DNA of 64,000 nucleotides, from contig JABYQS010000101.1 in assembly GCA_022592435.1 (NCBI GenBank), positions 1-64,000 on the forward strand, read 5' to 3'. The DNA is from Cerioporus squamosus (Eukaryota; Basidiomycota; Agaricomycetes; Polyporales; Polyporaceae). The translations under genes and the position numbers were made by a program. Below are positions 1-11,255 of the stretch, piece after piece (the stretch's first letter is position 1; every line of letters starts with the position of its first letter). Under the pieces are notes generated by a model. It was not told the origin of the DNA. It searched no databases and saw nothing but the letters and a program-made list of their open reading frames with translations.

Positions 1-319
1 ATGGCCCTGTTGTACGCGACTCGTCCTATGTGTGGGTTGTGGTTGAGACTGGTTGAGACCAAATTAATGAGGTACCGGTGGCATTGGCAAGGCCGAATGA
101 CAAGTCGCCGGGGCGCCCGATCACATCACGATCGCGGCCAACGGCGGATGATCGGACGGGCTCGATGTCACAACGCCCGTGGTAATAGCCCCTCTGCTTC
201 CGCCTCCGAGTCCGTGGGCACGGCTGCTTGTCTACAAGAACTTGTCGCTATGGCTGTCTCGTTAGACCCACCACGTCCCTGCTCTCTGCCCGGCTTGTCA
301 TTCGCTTGGGTAACGCACG
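1..319. other. Upstream region of the lipase-like gene
   Basis: An open frame runs through this stretch on the + strand, but it overlaps the lipase gene in another frame and has no recognisable domain. I see no gene, repeat or RNA here. It probably holds the promoter and leader of the next gene. Confidence 0.5.
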
Positions 320-1994
320 ATGCCCCCGTCCGAACCAGTGCCTCTCGTAGTGGTCGAGGGATTCCTCAGTGGTGCAGGCGCGCTTGTTTGGGGTAACTTC
401 GAGTCGCATTCCAACTATGCTTGCCGGAGCAAGGGAGAGAAGGACAGAAGAACGATATTCGCTGAGTACGTGGTCATGCTGCGCCCGGGTAAACAGGCAT
501 CAGGACTGACAAGCGCTTCGCGTTCTCCAGCGTCGGGCCTGTCAGTTCTCTGCATGACAGAGCTTGCGAGTTGTTCTACTCGCTGGTGGGTGGTACAGGT
601 GAGTTCGCAGATTGCGATATGACGTGACGAATACTAATGCTTGGTCAGTCGACTATGGCGAGAAACATGCGGAGGAGAACGTGCATGGCCGGTTCGGTCA
701 TACGCATGAGGTGGGGCTATACCCTGGCTGGTCTGTCGACCATCCCCTGCACTTCCTCGGGCACTCCTTGGTAGGTTTCATCGACTTGTACCCGACACTC
801 TTCTTTGACGGCTCGACATGCAGGGCGGACAGACTATCATCAAGCTTCAGTGGTTGCTATTTATTGGCTTCTTCGGACAGAAGTATCATCCGGACATGAT
901 ACTCTCGGTCAATACCGGTGCGCGAGTGCGGCATTTCACTGTCTTTGGGAAGTGAATTCACGCATTCATTTCAGTATCAACGCCTTTCCGTGGCACTCAG
1001 CTTGTGTATGCTCTCGGCGAGGAGACGCACCATGCACCCGATGTACGACCGTTTTCTGCCGGGGACCTCCTTGCGAAAGGCATCCATGTTATGGCCTACC
1101 TCTCTCCGCTATTGCCCTCCTCTCTGAATCTTCGCGTCGACAGCAGAAAGCTCTCGTTCCGGGATGCCTCCTTCTTCTCGTTTCTTGGACAACTATGGCA
1201 CAGTGACTGGGCGGAGAGCCGCGATTCTGCGCCGTACGACTTGACGTTCGACGCTGCGAGCGACCGAGAAGCCGCAGAGGAGGGCGCAGTCAACGCGAAT
1301 ACATACTACCGCAGCTACTGTGCAACCTTGGTGAGTAACCACCATCGCTGATGTCCGCCGTTGTCCTCACAAGCTCGCAGAGCCATACAGATGGCTCGTT
1401 GTCCAGTTCCAGCAGGACGCATTCTCTAATGCAGAAGATGCTGGCCTGGCCATTATACTTCTCGGCACGGACTATTGCCTCATTCCCCTTCTCATCACTA
1501 CGGCCCATTCCCGCCTTCATTAGTACCTTGGCGTCTGCGTACCATGCATCCATGCTCAGTGAGAAGACCCACATCCAGGACGGGATCATAAATGTCGATA
1601 GAAGCGGTAGCTACTTATCTACCGCACTTCGGGCCAATGATGGGGTGGTGCCGCTATTCTCTCAGTGGCATCCGTTCGAGTGCAAGTGAGTGATCACTGT
1701 GTCGTACTGACGACATCGACTGATCGGTGCATGCCTAGGTTCACAAGGTGTCGACACTTCAGCCACTCCGACAGCATCCTAGGGTGGGACGAGACGCGCT
1801 ACGGTCACCCACCAGACGCGGGTATTTGGCACGTCCATCACTTGGAAGACGCGCACCACGTATCCATTGCTCCGTTCTGGCTCGGGACCGCCGAGCAAAA
1901 GGCATTCTGGAAAGACTTGGGCCATTGGCTGCGTTCCGTGGACGAAGTACGAAGGGCTTCCGAACGTGATATCCGCACCGCGAAATCGCGGTAA
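320..1994 (+). CDS. Alpha/beta-hydrolase, zinc-dependent-lipase-like (family I.5 type)
   Basis: Predicted lipase or esterase of 448 residues from seven exons (320-465, 531-598, 649-770, 824-917, 975-1330, 1381-1685, 1739-1994), all with GT-AG introns and consistent phase. The first residues after the start read PLVVVEGFLSGAG, the usual N-terminal strand and oxyanion loop of this family. The nucleophile elbow GHSLGG lies near residue 111, split by an intron. A catalytic Asp is likely in NDGVVP (about residue 349) and the His in HVHHLEDAHH (about 397-405), the order known from bacterial thermoalkalophilic lipases. There is no signal peptide, so a cytosolic enzyme is likely. The substrate is not deducible. 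The start was chosen as the first ATG directly before the conserved PLVVVEG strand. Confidence 0.82.
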
Positions 1995-2547
1995 CTCTTG
2001 GGTATCGCTGCTCACTCTACTTGTTGCGCCCCCTCGGGACGTTCGTTGTACGCCGAATGCGCCCAAGAGCGCGTGATGATTTGATATCCAGCGAGGCTGT
2101 TAAGTGGATCAATGAGGACGGCGCGGCTCGGCGAAGGTGAGTACGGGACGGTCAGGGGAATGGCCGCTCCCTGATCTTTGTACCCGTCCCATTCGCAGTA
2201 TTGTTCCTGCCTGACTCTACGACAATTCCCGTATATGGTCTGTAGGTGACAATGAGAGCTTGAGGTGAATTTGAATGCGGTGGTGGGCGGTTACCAAAAG
2301 GAGACACTACGCCGAGGGCGCTGTGTATCTGACGCTCAGGCTGTAGCTTGCGCTATGGTGGTGATCTCGGCGGCGAAGCAGTGCACGGGCGTGCTGCAGG
2401 ATGGAACTCTACAGTACTGCTCCAGCAAGCTCTCGCCATGCGCTCTCCTTGGTCCTAAACGTTCTCCTCGCCACCTTCCGTCGTGCCCGATACCTCTCCA
2501 TCCGCCAACCATCCGCTGACCCTGCCTGAGGCCGCCTCGGTCCTGCC
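1995..2547. other. Intergenic region
   Basis: This is the 3' end of the lipase-like gene and the promoter of the membrane protein gene. The last 100 bases are pyrimidine-rich, as is common before basidiomycete start codons. No gene is supported. Confidence 0.5.
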
Positions 2548-3818
2548 ATGTCTGACGATCCATTTCTCTACTTCGATGATACGTCTTCGAGCTTAGGATA
2601 CTCCGATAACCAATGGTTCGACAACTCGGAGGTGTCTACAACGCTAAACTTGAAGGATACATACAATGACACGCTTTCCTCCACGACGGCGGTGGGGGCG
2701 ACGGTTAAGATCGACTTCATAGGTGCGTGGCATGCGCGATCTTACTCTGTTCGCCTCGCTTAGCTTGTCGTTGCTTCTTGCCATGTAGCGACCCAGATTG
2801 CGATCATTGGCGCGACGCTAGCATTGCCTGGGGCGAAGAGCAACGCTGGACCGGTATCGTCGTATGTCATAGACGGCTCGCAGAATAGCGCGTTCCTCTA
2901 CCAGGCGAACGTCACGAACGCCACGGACGCGACGTTCTTCTTCTCCAGCGCCCTCTCTGAAGGCGAGCACACCCTCGAAATAACCGTCCTTGATGTGACC
3001 CCCGAAACACCGTTCCTCCTGGACGCCATCGCGCTGCGAAAGCCGGAGGGCGTGGCGACGACTACCGCGGTATGGGTGACGACGGTGTTCGCCACACCGT
3101 CGGCCGCGGCCGCTAACTCGACAAATCTGGCAGGGAGTGTCGCCAACTCCAGTTCGTCGCTTCCAATTGGGGCTATCGTGGGCGGGGTGGTCGGAGGCGT
3201 CGCGCTCCTCGTCGCTGCAGTACTTGCGTTTTACTTCCTGTACTGGCGGAAACGACACTATGGCTACCACGGCTTCTCCAGGGAGGCACTCTTCGATGCA
3301 GGTGTGTCTGCTCCTTATCTGTCCGAACGCACCACAATGTACTGAGCACAGCGGCAGATATGGAGAAAGACCATCTGACGTCGAGTGCAGTTCCGCCCGG
3401 AGAGCATGCCGCCCAGATCGAACCCTTCCTTGCCCCGACTTCCACACCACAATATACGGAATACAGCGACACACCGTCCGCGGCCGAGCGGTCCTCGTCC
3501 GCTGCAGGCGCACCACACACGTACCCACCGCCCGGCCCAGGGAGCGTCGGCAGCCGGTCCGCGTCCACATCCGCCTCAGGGTCCGGACGCACGCTCTCAG
3601 TGGTGAACCCGGACAGCGTGGTGCTGACAGCAGCACAGCGCAAGGCGCAAGAGGCGAAACAAGGATCGCAGCCTCCAAACCAGCCTGTGCAGTTCCACGC
3701 GGACTCCGGTGCGCGATTCGACGGCGAGGGGCGGCCGATAGAGGCGGGGGGATCTGGCAGCCATGACGCTGACGCACCACCACTCGCGGATGTGCCGCCA
3801 CAGTACTCGGAGACATGA
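2548..3818 (+). CDS. Single-span membrane protein with Ser/Pro-rich cytosolic tail
   Basis: Protein of 382 residues from three exons (2548-2722, 2789-3301, 3358-3818). Residues 1-170 form a beta-rich domain with an N-glycosylation-type site and a Ser/Asn-rich stalk, followed by one transmembrane helix (GAIVGGVVGGVALLVAAVLA) and a basic stop-transfer signal (YWRKRH). The remaining 170 residues are low-complexity, rich in Ser, Pro and Gly. This plan is frequent in Agaricomycetes, where the outer part resembles a galactose-binding-like fold; the function is unknown. No cleavable signal peptide follows the chosen ATG, so the helix would have to act as a signal anchor, or an upstream exon has been missed. 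Confidence 0.72.
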
Positions 3819-4592
3819 CCTACGGGGGGAGAGTCTGCTCAATCACTGTTCGTTACGATACCGGGTCGGGCACTCAGAGCGTTCGACGTTCAGGGCTAAT
3901 ATGGATTATATAGCGCAGTATTTATCGCATCTTACACGCTCTCACACATGTTGCATCTATGGACTTGCCGGTATACATATGGCTTCACCCGATGAAGCCA
4001 CTGACAGTGCAAGTTGACACTGCAAGACCTTCGGATCCTCTTACAGCACACGGGTGGATCCTGGCGTCGAACGAAGGGTATGGCATAGTACAAGAGATCT
4101 ACAAGATCGTAGCGATGTCCCCAGGAGTCGTGCACAGGACGTCTCAACGCACCGCAAGCAGGGATAAAAATACAAGTAGGTACAGCGTGATGCGAAAGCG
4201 TCCGATTACTCTGGCAGCGTTCTGCAGCAGATTGACGTATGTCGTGACGAGAGAGTGGTATGTGCAGGCAGGGGGATGAGCGGTTGGGGGGCCGGGAGTC
4301 GGAGGCAGGTACACGGGAGAGATGTACGAGTACGTGGATGGAGGGGTACTAGGGCAAGGGGATGGTATGAGGGCAGCAGACGTATGCGGGAGAGGCAGCG
4401 TGAGATGATGCATGTACAAGAAGAGGCTGGAGAGCATAAGGCATAGGCGAGCCGGGAATACGATGCGGATTAGGCGTGTACGAGAGCAGCTAGGATAGCA
4501 CTGTTGTACACTGCGCACCCGAGGGAACCATGAGCTCTCCGCCAGGGAACAAGGGGGCAGGGACGGCACTCACAACAGATCCGGGAGGGGTA
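3819..4592. other. Tail-to-tail intergenic region
   Basis: This lies between the stops of two convergent genes. A 141-codon open frame on the - strand (4144-4569) has no domain and unusual composition, and I do not call it a gene. No repeat or RNA is visible. Confidence 0.5.
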
Positions 4593-6009
4593 TCATGGAC
4601 GTTTCCCTGTAAACCATGACAGGCAAACGCTACCGACGCCAGCGATGTGAACTCTCGCATTCAGGCGGCAGACCTGGTGACCTAGGAGTTAGCACGGGTC
4701 CGATGTAGCGACCCTTGAGCGGACGTACGGTGTCAGCAACTTCCACTTTGCGGAAGTCGACGTGCAAATCGCCATTCGGTACACGTGTGATGGAGTTCAG
4801 TTCGCCGAACGACTGTTCGGTCGCGTCAGCGGATCATGCTGGACAGAATGGAGACTCATCGCGCTCACCTCACACCACTTCCTGACCCCGTCGAAGCGGC
4901 GCTCATCGTCGGGTGGTATACCGCTGATGATCAGCTTACGCTTCTTGCGGGCTTTGGGACTCGTCAACAGGTTCGTCACGCTGCCCATGTGGGCTGGTGT
5001 TGACGGCTTCCAGGTCATGGGGTGCCTTCGGAGCTGGACATGACTCTGTCCCTCGCGATGACCTTCGTGGACTCCGGTGGGTCGTACATATGTGACGCAT
5101 CGGTCGGGAGAGACCATAATGAGGGCGACGAGCTGAAAATAGTCGTGGAAGAGTGGGAACGGATGGAGCCAAAGTACATCTTGCGCGGGGCATCGGATGA
5201 TGTTCGAGTATAGACCGTGGAGGAACCCGAGTGCGTGACGCTGGAGGAAGTACTCGGACGCGGGGGCGGGGAGCTGCTCTCGCTATCATCGTCTGGAGGC
5301 GAGGTCGAGAAGTGGCCAACGATGGCTGGACGCTTGAACTTCCATGCGCTGTTGTTCTTCGGCGGGGTAGCTGCCAACTCGGGGAGATCGGGTGGGCGAG
5401 AGGTCCGCTGGATGGCGCTGACGGTTGAGAGGCTCGAGCCACGGCTGTGAGATGCGGCCCGCTCGGGGTTACGGCGAAATGTCGAAGTTGAGTTGGAAGA
5501 CGCGGGGCTATGTGCACGAGCGCTCGATACTGGTGCGGAGGGACGGCGAGAGGAGAGGGCGAGGTGCAAACTCCGGAGAGGTGAAGGGGCATGGAAGATG
5601 CTCTGGCTGTTGCGGGACTTCCGGGGCGTGCTAGGCGTCTCGGACCTCGCGCTGGACTGCAAGCGGGGAACGCGGGTCAGTGAGGTAGGTATCACTGACA
5701 TCACGTGTCCGCGACACATACCTGCGTGACATGCGCGTCCCAGCCTGGGGGCACGCGTTCGGTTGGTTGTGGTTGACTAACGTCGGCGTCGACAAAGACG
5801 TAACTGTCGACCCTCGCGATGCCTTCTGGCTTGGGCTTGACCAACGAGGCGGCGCTCGCCTTAGGGTGCGCGAGGTAGGGGAGGCCGACGGGTGCCGCCA
5901 CAGGCGTCACGCTCTCATCCATGTCGACGGCGGTGGCGAGGTGCAGTTGCTGGTCCTCGATCCACTTGTAGGTCCTGCTTGAACTGCGGGTTCTTGCGCG
6001 CCGGGACAT
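4593..6009 (-). CDS. RRM-domain protein with long Ser-rich region
   Basis: The exons run from 6009-5722 and 5656-4869 through 4812-4729 to 4673-4593. The last three exons encode an RNA-recognition-motif fold: strand KLIISGIP, helix RRFDGVRKWC, then LNSITRV, DLHVDFR and a final strand ending in LSWFTGK. Before it are about 230 Ser/Pro/Arg-rich residues, probably disordered. Within the second exon the frame changes. Either a 56-base intron with a weak GTCATC donor (5062-5007) is removed, or one base is missing from the C run near 5020. Length is roughly 395-415 residues. The start at 6009 follows an in-frame upstream region that could extend the protein to 6174. A role in RNA binding is inferred from the fold; the target is unknown. 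Confidence 0.62.
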
Positions 6010-8119
6010 CGTCGGAGGAAGGGCGTCGTTGTTCAGATTCGGGGAAGCGTTCAGTCTACGGATGGTGACGGTGGAGGTGGGGGTAGGGGGCTCTGTGGGC
6101 GTATATGTATGAGCATGGAATGGAGGGGGCAGGAGAATGCATATGCAGGCCAGGAGCGGAGCAGCTGCGTCCATACGTACCTGTAATAATAGGACTAGGA
6201 TGCATTGCGTCGTGGCGCTTGGGAGGGTATAGAGCATCTGGACCGGATACAGGGAAGTCGGTGGTAATTGCTGTCAAGGCGAGTAGAGTACGATCGTGAG
6301 GGGCATGCGGGGTCATCATGGGCGTCGTTCCGGTCGTGGGCGGCGGACGGGGGGCAGGTCAGGACGTGCGGATCATGGGGAATTGACAGTGGCGGAGGGG
6401 AGGGGAAGGCGAGACGGACAGAGAGGCAGGGCGCACTGGACGATAAATATGAAACGACTCGGGCGACGACTCCCGCCATATCCGGTTAGACAACCGCAGC
6501 GCGAGGCAGTTGAACATCCTCGCCGCGCTGTGATTCGGGCGTGTTTCTCCCTCTTGGTCAACCTTGACGTACATCCCAGAAACGTGCCCTCTCCCATCAC
6601 CCGCCTCCCTGTTCCCATCGATACCCCTCGACGCCTCCGCCTCCCACGCGTTCCTCCGACACTCGAGCTCTCGGACGGCCAGTACTCCCACCGTCATATA
6701 GCTGCATCTCGCGCACCAGAAGCCCGCCCTCCTCGCCGTCCTCGCGCGGCCGCGGACACAGCGAAACGATGCCCGACGTGCCCTCGACGATCACAGGACC
6801 TCCCACGCGCCCCACGTTTCCTGCCTCCTGCACGACGCACGACAGTCGGCAGATGACCATCTTCCATCCGCCCTTCTATCGACGCCGCGCCCCATCTTAT
6901 CCAGCATCGTGCGTCCTACCTCCGCCTCCAGAGCGCGGGTGGACTTTGGCATTCCCGGTGCCTTGCATGGTCCACGACCGTACCTTGGTCATCTTGACCG
7001 CAACATTGCACCTCATTGCACCCCGACCCACATCGATGTCGTCCCGCCGGCTCCGGATACCGATAATGCATCCGCTTGACGCGATGCCATCGTCATCGGG
7101 CGACGTCAAAAGCGGCCTGCTCTGCTCAGCTGAGCTGCTCGTCTGCTATGCCGTTTGCGGAGTTATTACGGCCGTACTTCTTCGCCCGTTGTCCTGTCGT
7201 ACGCGACTAGTATGATGGCTGCTGGATGCAACCAACCTTGGTGAAAACGTCCGCGCTCCTTCCGAGAACCTAAGTAGTGACTAGTGATCAGCAAACTCAG
7301 ATGTGATCTCGAGGGCAAACGGACATCCAAGTCCGGCGATCCAGATATCGATCGTATCGTTCGCAAAGATCTCGGAGAACGGATGCATATGCCGTCGGCA
7401 ATCCACTGGCCAGTCCAACGCAGTCCAGGGTAGTCCAAGGTGAATTGACCCGGGACCCCGACCTCAGGATAAGCCGCACCTCTGGCAGAAAATTGTGGAA
7501 ACACATGCCCAAGACTTACCATGATGGCCATTGCGAGTCTGCGACAGTCGAGGCTCGACGTCTCGAAAAGATTTTGAGCATCGGACTGTGGCCAACACGG
7601 GCGGCGATATGTGGCTACATGGTTCACAGTTCAATCAAACTGCGTTCCTGCGGTGGCTCGCCAGAGATGTGCCGGAGACACCTGGAGGAAAGGATGTTGA
7701 CAACAACGCAGCAGCAGCCGTCAGCGACCATACGGTCCAGGAGCTGTCAGCTCCCCACACGGCTCGGTCGACACCACTGAAAATGACTGATCGAGCAGCA
7801 ATATCACTGGCCTGACAGCGCGAAGAGTGTTCTTCGTCAGTGATTCAACAGATGATGACTGACGCATCTACATACCTGTATCCCACAGCGATGTGCATCG
7901 ACCCCGGAGTCAGCTTACTTCCATTCTTCGCTGCGAGGGATGATATAGTTGTTAGAGTGACGCCGCGCATGTCTACGGATACATGATAGCATCGTTCTGT
8001 GGCAAACACACAATCAGCCACCAGAAAGAAGATAGAACATTGATCATGTCACCGTACATAGTGATATCACCCGGTGCCCGCCACCCCCGTCGTCCGCTCC
8101 CCACGAGCATGCGCGACCG
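6010..8119. other. Gene-poor stretch
   Basis: About 2.1 kb between two - strand genes. Overlapping open frames exist in several frames around 6300-7200, but none shows a domain, a believable exon chain or a single preferred frame. On the - strand near 7530 a short ATG is followed by a good GTAAGT donor and a good acceptor, but the downstream reading is not recognisable. A non-coding transcript is possible. Confidence 0.45.
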
Positions 8120-9156
8120 CTACCTCTGCGCCCCGCTCGATGTCAACTGCTCCAAGAGTTTGTCGACGATGTTCTTGAACAACGGCGCAGTCGGCGTTTT
8201 CTGATACCGCTCGAGCAGGTCGAACGACCGCTTGCTCCCACCCTCCGGCAGCTCCGCGGACTCGCCTGGCCGTTCAGCCTCCGCGGCGTCCAGGAGGGTG
8301 ACAAGCTCGGTGTCGACGGGCAGACTCCCAAGGAACGGCAAGTTTTCTCGCCGGGCCATCTCCTCTCCGCCGCCCGTGGAGAAGACGTTGCTGATTTCCC
8401 CACAACACGGACAGACGTATCCGCTCATGTTTTCGATGAGGCCGAGCACGGGGAGTGCAGTTGCGCGCGTGAAGGAGAGACATTTCATAGCGTCCAGGAG
8501 GGCAACTGCTTGCGGCGTTGTTACGATAACGGCGGATATGCGGTCGTGTACCGGGGCCATGTGTTCTATGAGCGACAAGTGCTCGTCCGAAGTACCTGTG
8601 TGGAGATGAGATGGAATAGCACCATACACCGAGCAAATGATCAGCATAAAAAGTCCGATATCGGACCAATGCGTAGTGCAGCGGAGGGAGGTAAAGAGGA
8701 CTGCAGGGCGGCATGGCAATGAAGCTGAGACTTACCTGGAGGCGTGTCAATGACCAAGTAGTCCAAATCTCCCCATCGCACGTCGCTCAAGAACTGCCTG
8801 ATCATCGCGTTCTTCTTCGGACCTCGCCAAACCACCGAGTCCTCCTTGCGCTTGAGCAGGAAGCCCACGCTCATGCACGCAAGCCGCGCCTCGCTCCCAT
8901 CCGCGTACACGGGCACCCACCCGTCGCTGCTTTGATGTACGGGATGGCCGTCGAGGCCGAGCATCCGCGGTATTGAGGGTCCAGTAAGGTCGACATCCAG
9001 GATTCCGACACGCGCGGTAGGCGAGGACTCGCGGAGCGAGAGTGCGAGTTGAGTCGAGACGGAAGACTTGCCTACTCCGCCTTTCCCGGAGCAGACGATG
9101 ATGATGTGCTTGATACTGCGCAGACGGCGTCCTACTGGGGTATCTTCTGTAGTCAT
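8120..9156 (-). CDS. CFD1: Cytosolic Fe-S cluster assembly scaffold ATPase (NUBP2/CFD1)
   Basis: P-loop scaffold protein of the cytosolic iron-sulfur assembly pathway, acting with NBP35. It has 298 residues from two exons (9156-8736 and 8595-8120) with a 140-base intron. The deviant Walker [12 protein letters not shown] lies near residue 25, then the switch region [14 protein letters not shown] and DTPPGTSDEH across the splice. The C-terminal CPCC pair, which binds the shared 4Fe-4S cluster with its partner, is in [10 protein letters not shown]. The protein lacks the N-terminal four-cysteine ferredoxin-like segment of NBP35, which separates CFD1 from NBP35. The start at 9156 was preferred over a GTG just upstream. 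Length and motifs fit the family well. Confidence 0.93.
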
Positions 9157-9477
9157 GGCGGCCACCTAGAGAGCGTGTGCGGGAGTAAGAGAAGCGAGGA
9201 AGGTCGAGTCAGCGGTGGGCAGAGCATGGACTCGGACGGATGAGGAGGTGATGATAAATCGCGACACAATCCGTCTGCTAAGCCACATGCCAATTTTGGC
9301 ACAGCGGCGGCAAACCAAGCGCGCATCTCTCACCAAATCGCCGTCGGTGACCAAGGATAGCTACGCTACGCTCGAACGTAGTTCGAACATCCCTAGCTAG
9401 GGCACGTCCATGAGACTCAGACTGGGGTGAATGTGAGATAGCATGCAAAGCGACGATAGCGGCATATACGACAGTAC
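9157..9477. other. Intergenic region
   Basis: This holds the 5' side of CFD1 and the 3' end of RFC2, both on the - strand. No further gene or repeat is visible. Confidence 0.5.
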
Positions 9478-10919
9478 TCATACACGGAAGAGTTCGGGCT
9501 TGTAGTGCCTGGGGCGAAATAGTCAGATAGAGCACAATGAACGGAGCGTTGAAACCGTACATCCTACATAGTCGAGCCATCAGGCCACCGAGTTGGACCA
9601 GGGTACCCACACCTTCAAGGATGCGCATATGTGTCCATCCAATCTCCTAGGGAGAGGTTGAATGGAGGGGCAGCCGGCTCAATGTCGTGAGACGTACCTT
9701 GATGTATTCCAGCTTGGTATACTCGGGTATCCTGTAGGACAAGTTCAGTAGTGTGACGGAAAGAGATACGAAGTTCACATACTCGTCAAAGGTCTTAACA
9801 ACCCTGAAGACAGTCACTACAATATCGACAGCGCTGTAGCCCTGGTCCCACAGCTCGTTAAGCCTGTCCATGGCGCCGTCGATGTCGCCCTTGATACAAG
9901 AACGTATCATAGCTTGGACGGTGATTGGGTGAGGCTGATCGCAAACTTTGAAGACATTGTCGCCAGAGACAAAGCCGAACCCAGACCATGTGGACTGCAG
10001 GTTGTTGATCGCCTGTCGCATGTCTCCCTCCGCAGTGAAGATGAGAGCTTCAAGACCCTCGTTGTTGTATTGCACCTAAAAGCATGGTGAGTGGATGCGA
10101 TGAAAGGCATACAGGGATGTACGTACCTTCTCCATCTCGCAGATCTCCAAGAGACGCTTCAGGACTTCCTGGTCACGCAGTTTAGAGTAGCGGAGGATGG
10201 CGCAGCGACTCTGTATGGGCTCAATGATCTTGTTGGACATATTGCATGCAAGCGCGAAACGCGTTGTATTTGCATAAATCTCCATGGTGCGACGCAGTGC
10301 TTGTTGCGCTCCAGCAGTCATACTGAAGGCGTTTTAGTTAATGAACGGAGCCTTCGCATCAACAAGCGCACCTGTCTGCCTCGTCAAGAATCACAATCTT
10401 GTGGCGACCGGGTGGTAGCGTAACCTTCTTCTGCGCGAATGATTTGATTTTGTTTCGTACGACATCGATACCTCTTCGCCCTTGTTCGATATGGGTCCGG
10501 GAAAATATCAGACATGCGACGCACCTCTCATCAGACGCATTCAATTCCAGGACACCCTCCTTGTATGCCTCTCCGAGAAGCTGATGTGCTAGACAGTGTA
10601 TGCTCGTGGTCTTGCCGATTCCGGGCATCCCCTACGACGCGTCATGAGCCCATGTCGCGGCCGTGAGAGGAGCTACTCACAGAGATAATAATATGCGGAC
10701 AGTTCCCATCTCGGGCAATCACCTTCAACCGCTCAATGGTGTCAGTGTTACCGACGATGTCGTCGAGGACTTGTGGCCTGTACTTCTCGACCCTAGGGTG
10801 GAGATGATGAGGTGGCTCAGAGCGTAAACAAAATGAACTTACCATGGTAGCTCGTATGGCAAATTATTGGAGGCGCTGCCATTGGCCGTGGCCTTCCCTT
10901 TTGCTGCAGAAGTGGACAT
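9478..10919 (-). CDS. RFC2: Replication factor C subunit 2 (yeast Rfc4 type)
   Basis: Small subunit of the clamp loader that opens PCNA and loads it at primer ends. It has 345 residues from nine exons (10919-10843, 10792-10681, 10631-10525, 10473-10372, 10322-10127, 10075-9783, 9731-9698, 9646-9561, 9508-9478), with introns of 49-52 bases. In order: the RFC box EKYRP, Walker A GMPGIGKT, box V LNASDERG, Walker B DEADS and the SRC motif (IQSRC) with the arginine finger. The C-terminal helices include FRVVKTF and [11 protein letters not shown], which match human RFC2 more closely than RFC4 or RFC5. Introns interrupt both the Walker A and SRC-side exons. The reading is complete and undamaged. Confidence 0.95.
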
Positions 10920-11255
10920 GGCGGTGGTCCAGAGGGAAAGGATGGCACCGCCGTGACTGGGCAAGACGCGTTACCGACGCGTCAGAGACGAGTGACGGAG
11001 TGTGACAGACCGCGTTTTCTTGCCACCCGAAGGCGCTTGCGATGAGCTCGACTGTCACTGGTACTAGTACTACTAGTCCAGTCCGCTGTCCTCCTCAGTG
11101 TACTGCTACGCTGCAGCGGTAGCCTCCACTCCTCCGTTTTTGCCAGTGCTCTCTACTGTGCGCCATTATACTACAGCCCAGGTGGCGGTACTGAGGAACA
11201 GTTATATACGCCTCTCTAGGCCTGCGCTGAACTCTATATCTCCCCTGCTGCCGCC
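10920..11255. promoter_or_regulatory. Divergent promoter of RFC2 and P450
   Basis: 336 bases separate the two start codons, so the transcripts must share control DNA. A TATATA at 11203-11208 sits 48 bases before the P450 ATG. No TATA box is obvious on the RFC2 side. Confidence 0.45.

Noticed and set aside
2818..3816. 332-codon open frame on the - strand opposite the membrane protein
   Set aside because: Arg/Ser/Cys-rich shadow of a GC-rich gene whose exons, phases and membrane span are clear on the + strand.
4144..4569. 141-codon - strand frame between convergent genes
   Set aside because: Pro/Ser-rich, no domain, no splice partners, and it lies in two 3' ends.
6296..7215. Two open frames of 148-186 codons on the + strand
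   Set aside because: Arg- and Pro-rich translations typical of GC-rich non-coding DNA; several frames are equally open.
7166..7627. 153-codon - strand frame with a possible short first exon and intron
   Set aside because: Splice-like signals exist, but the translation has no recognisable features and no consistent continuation.
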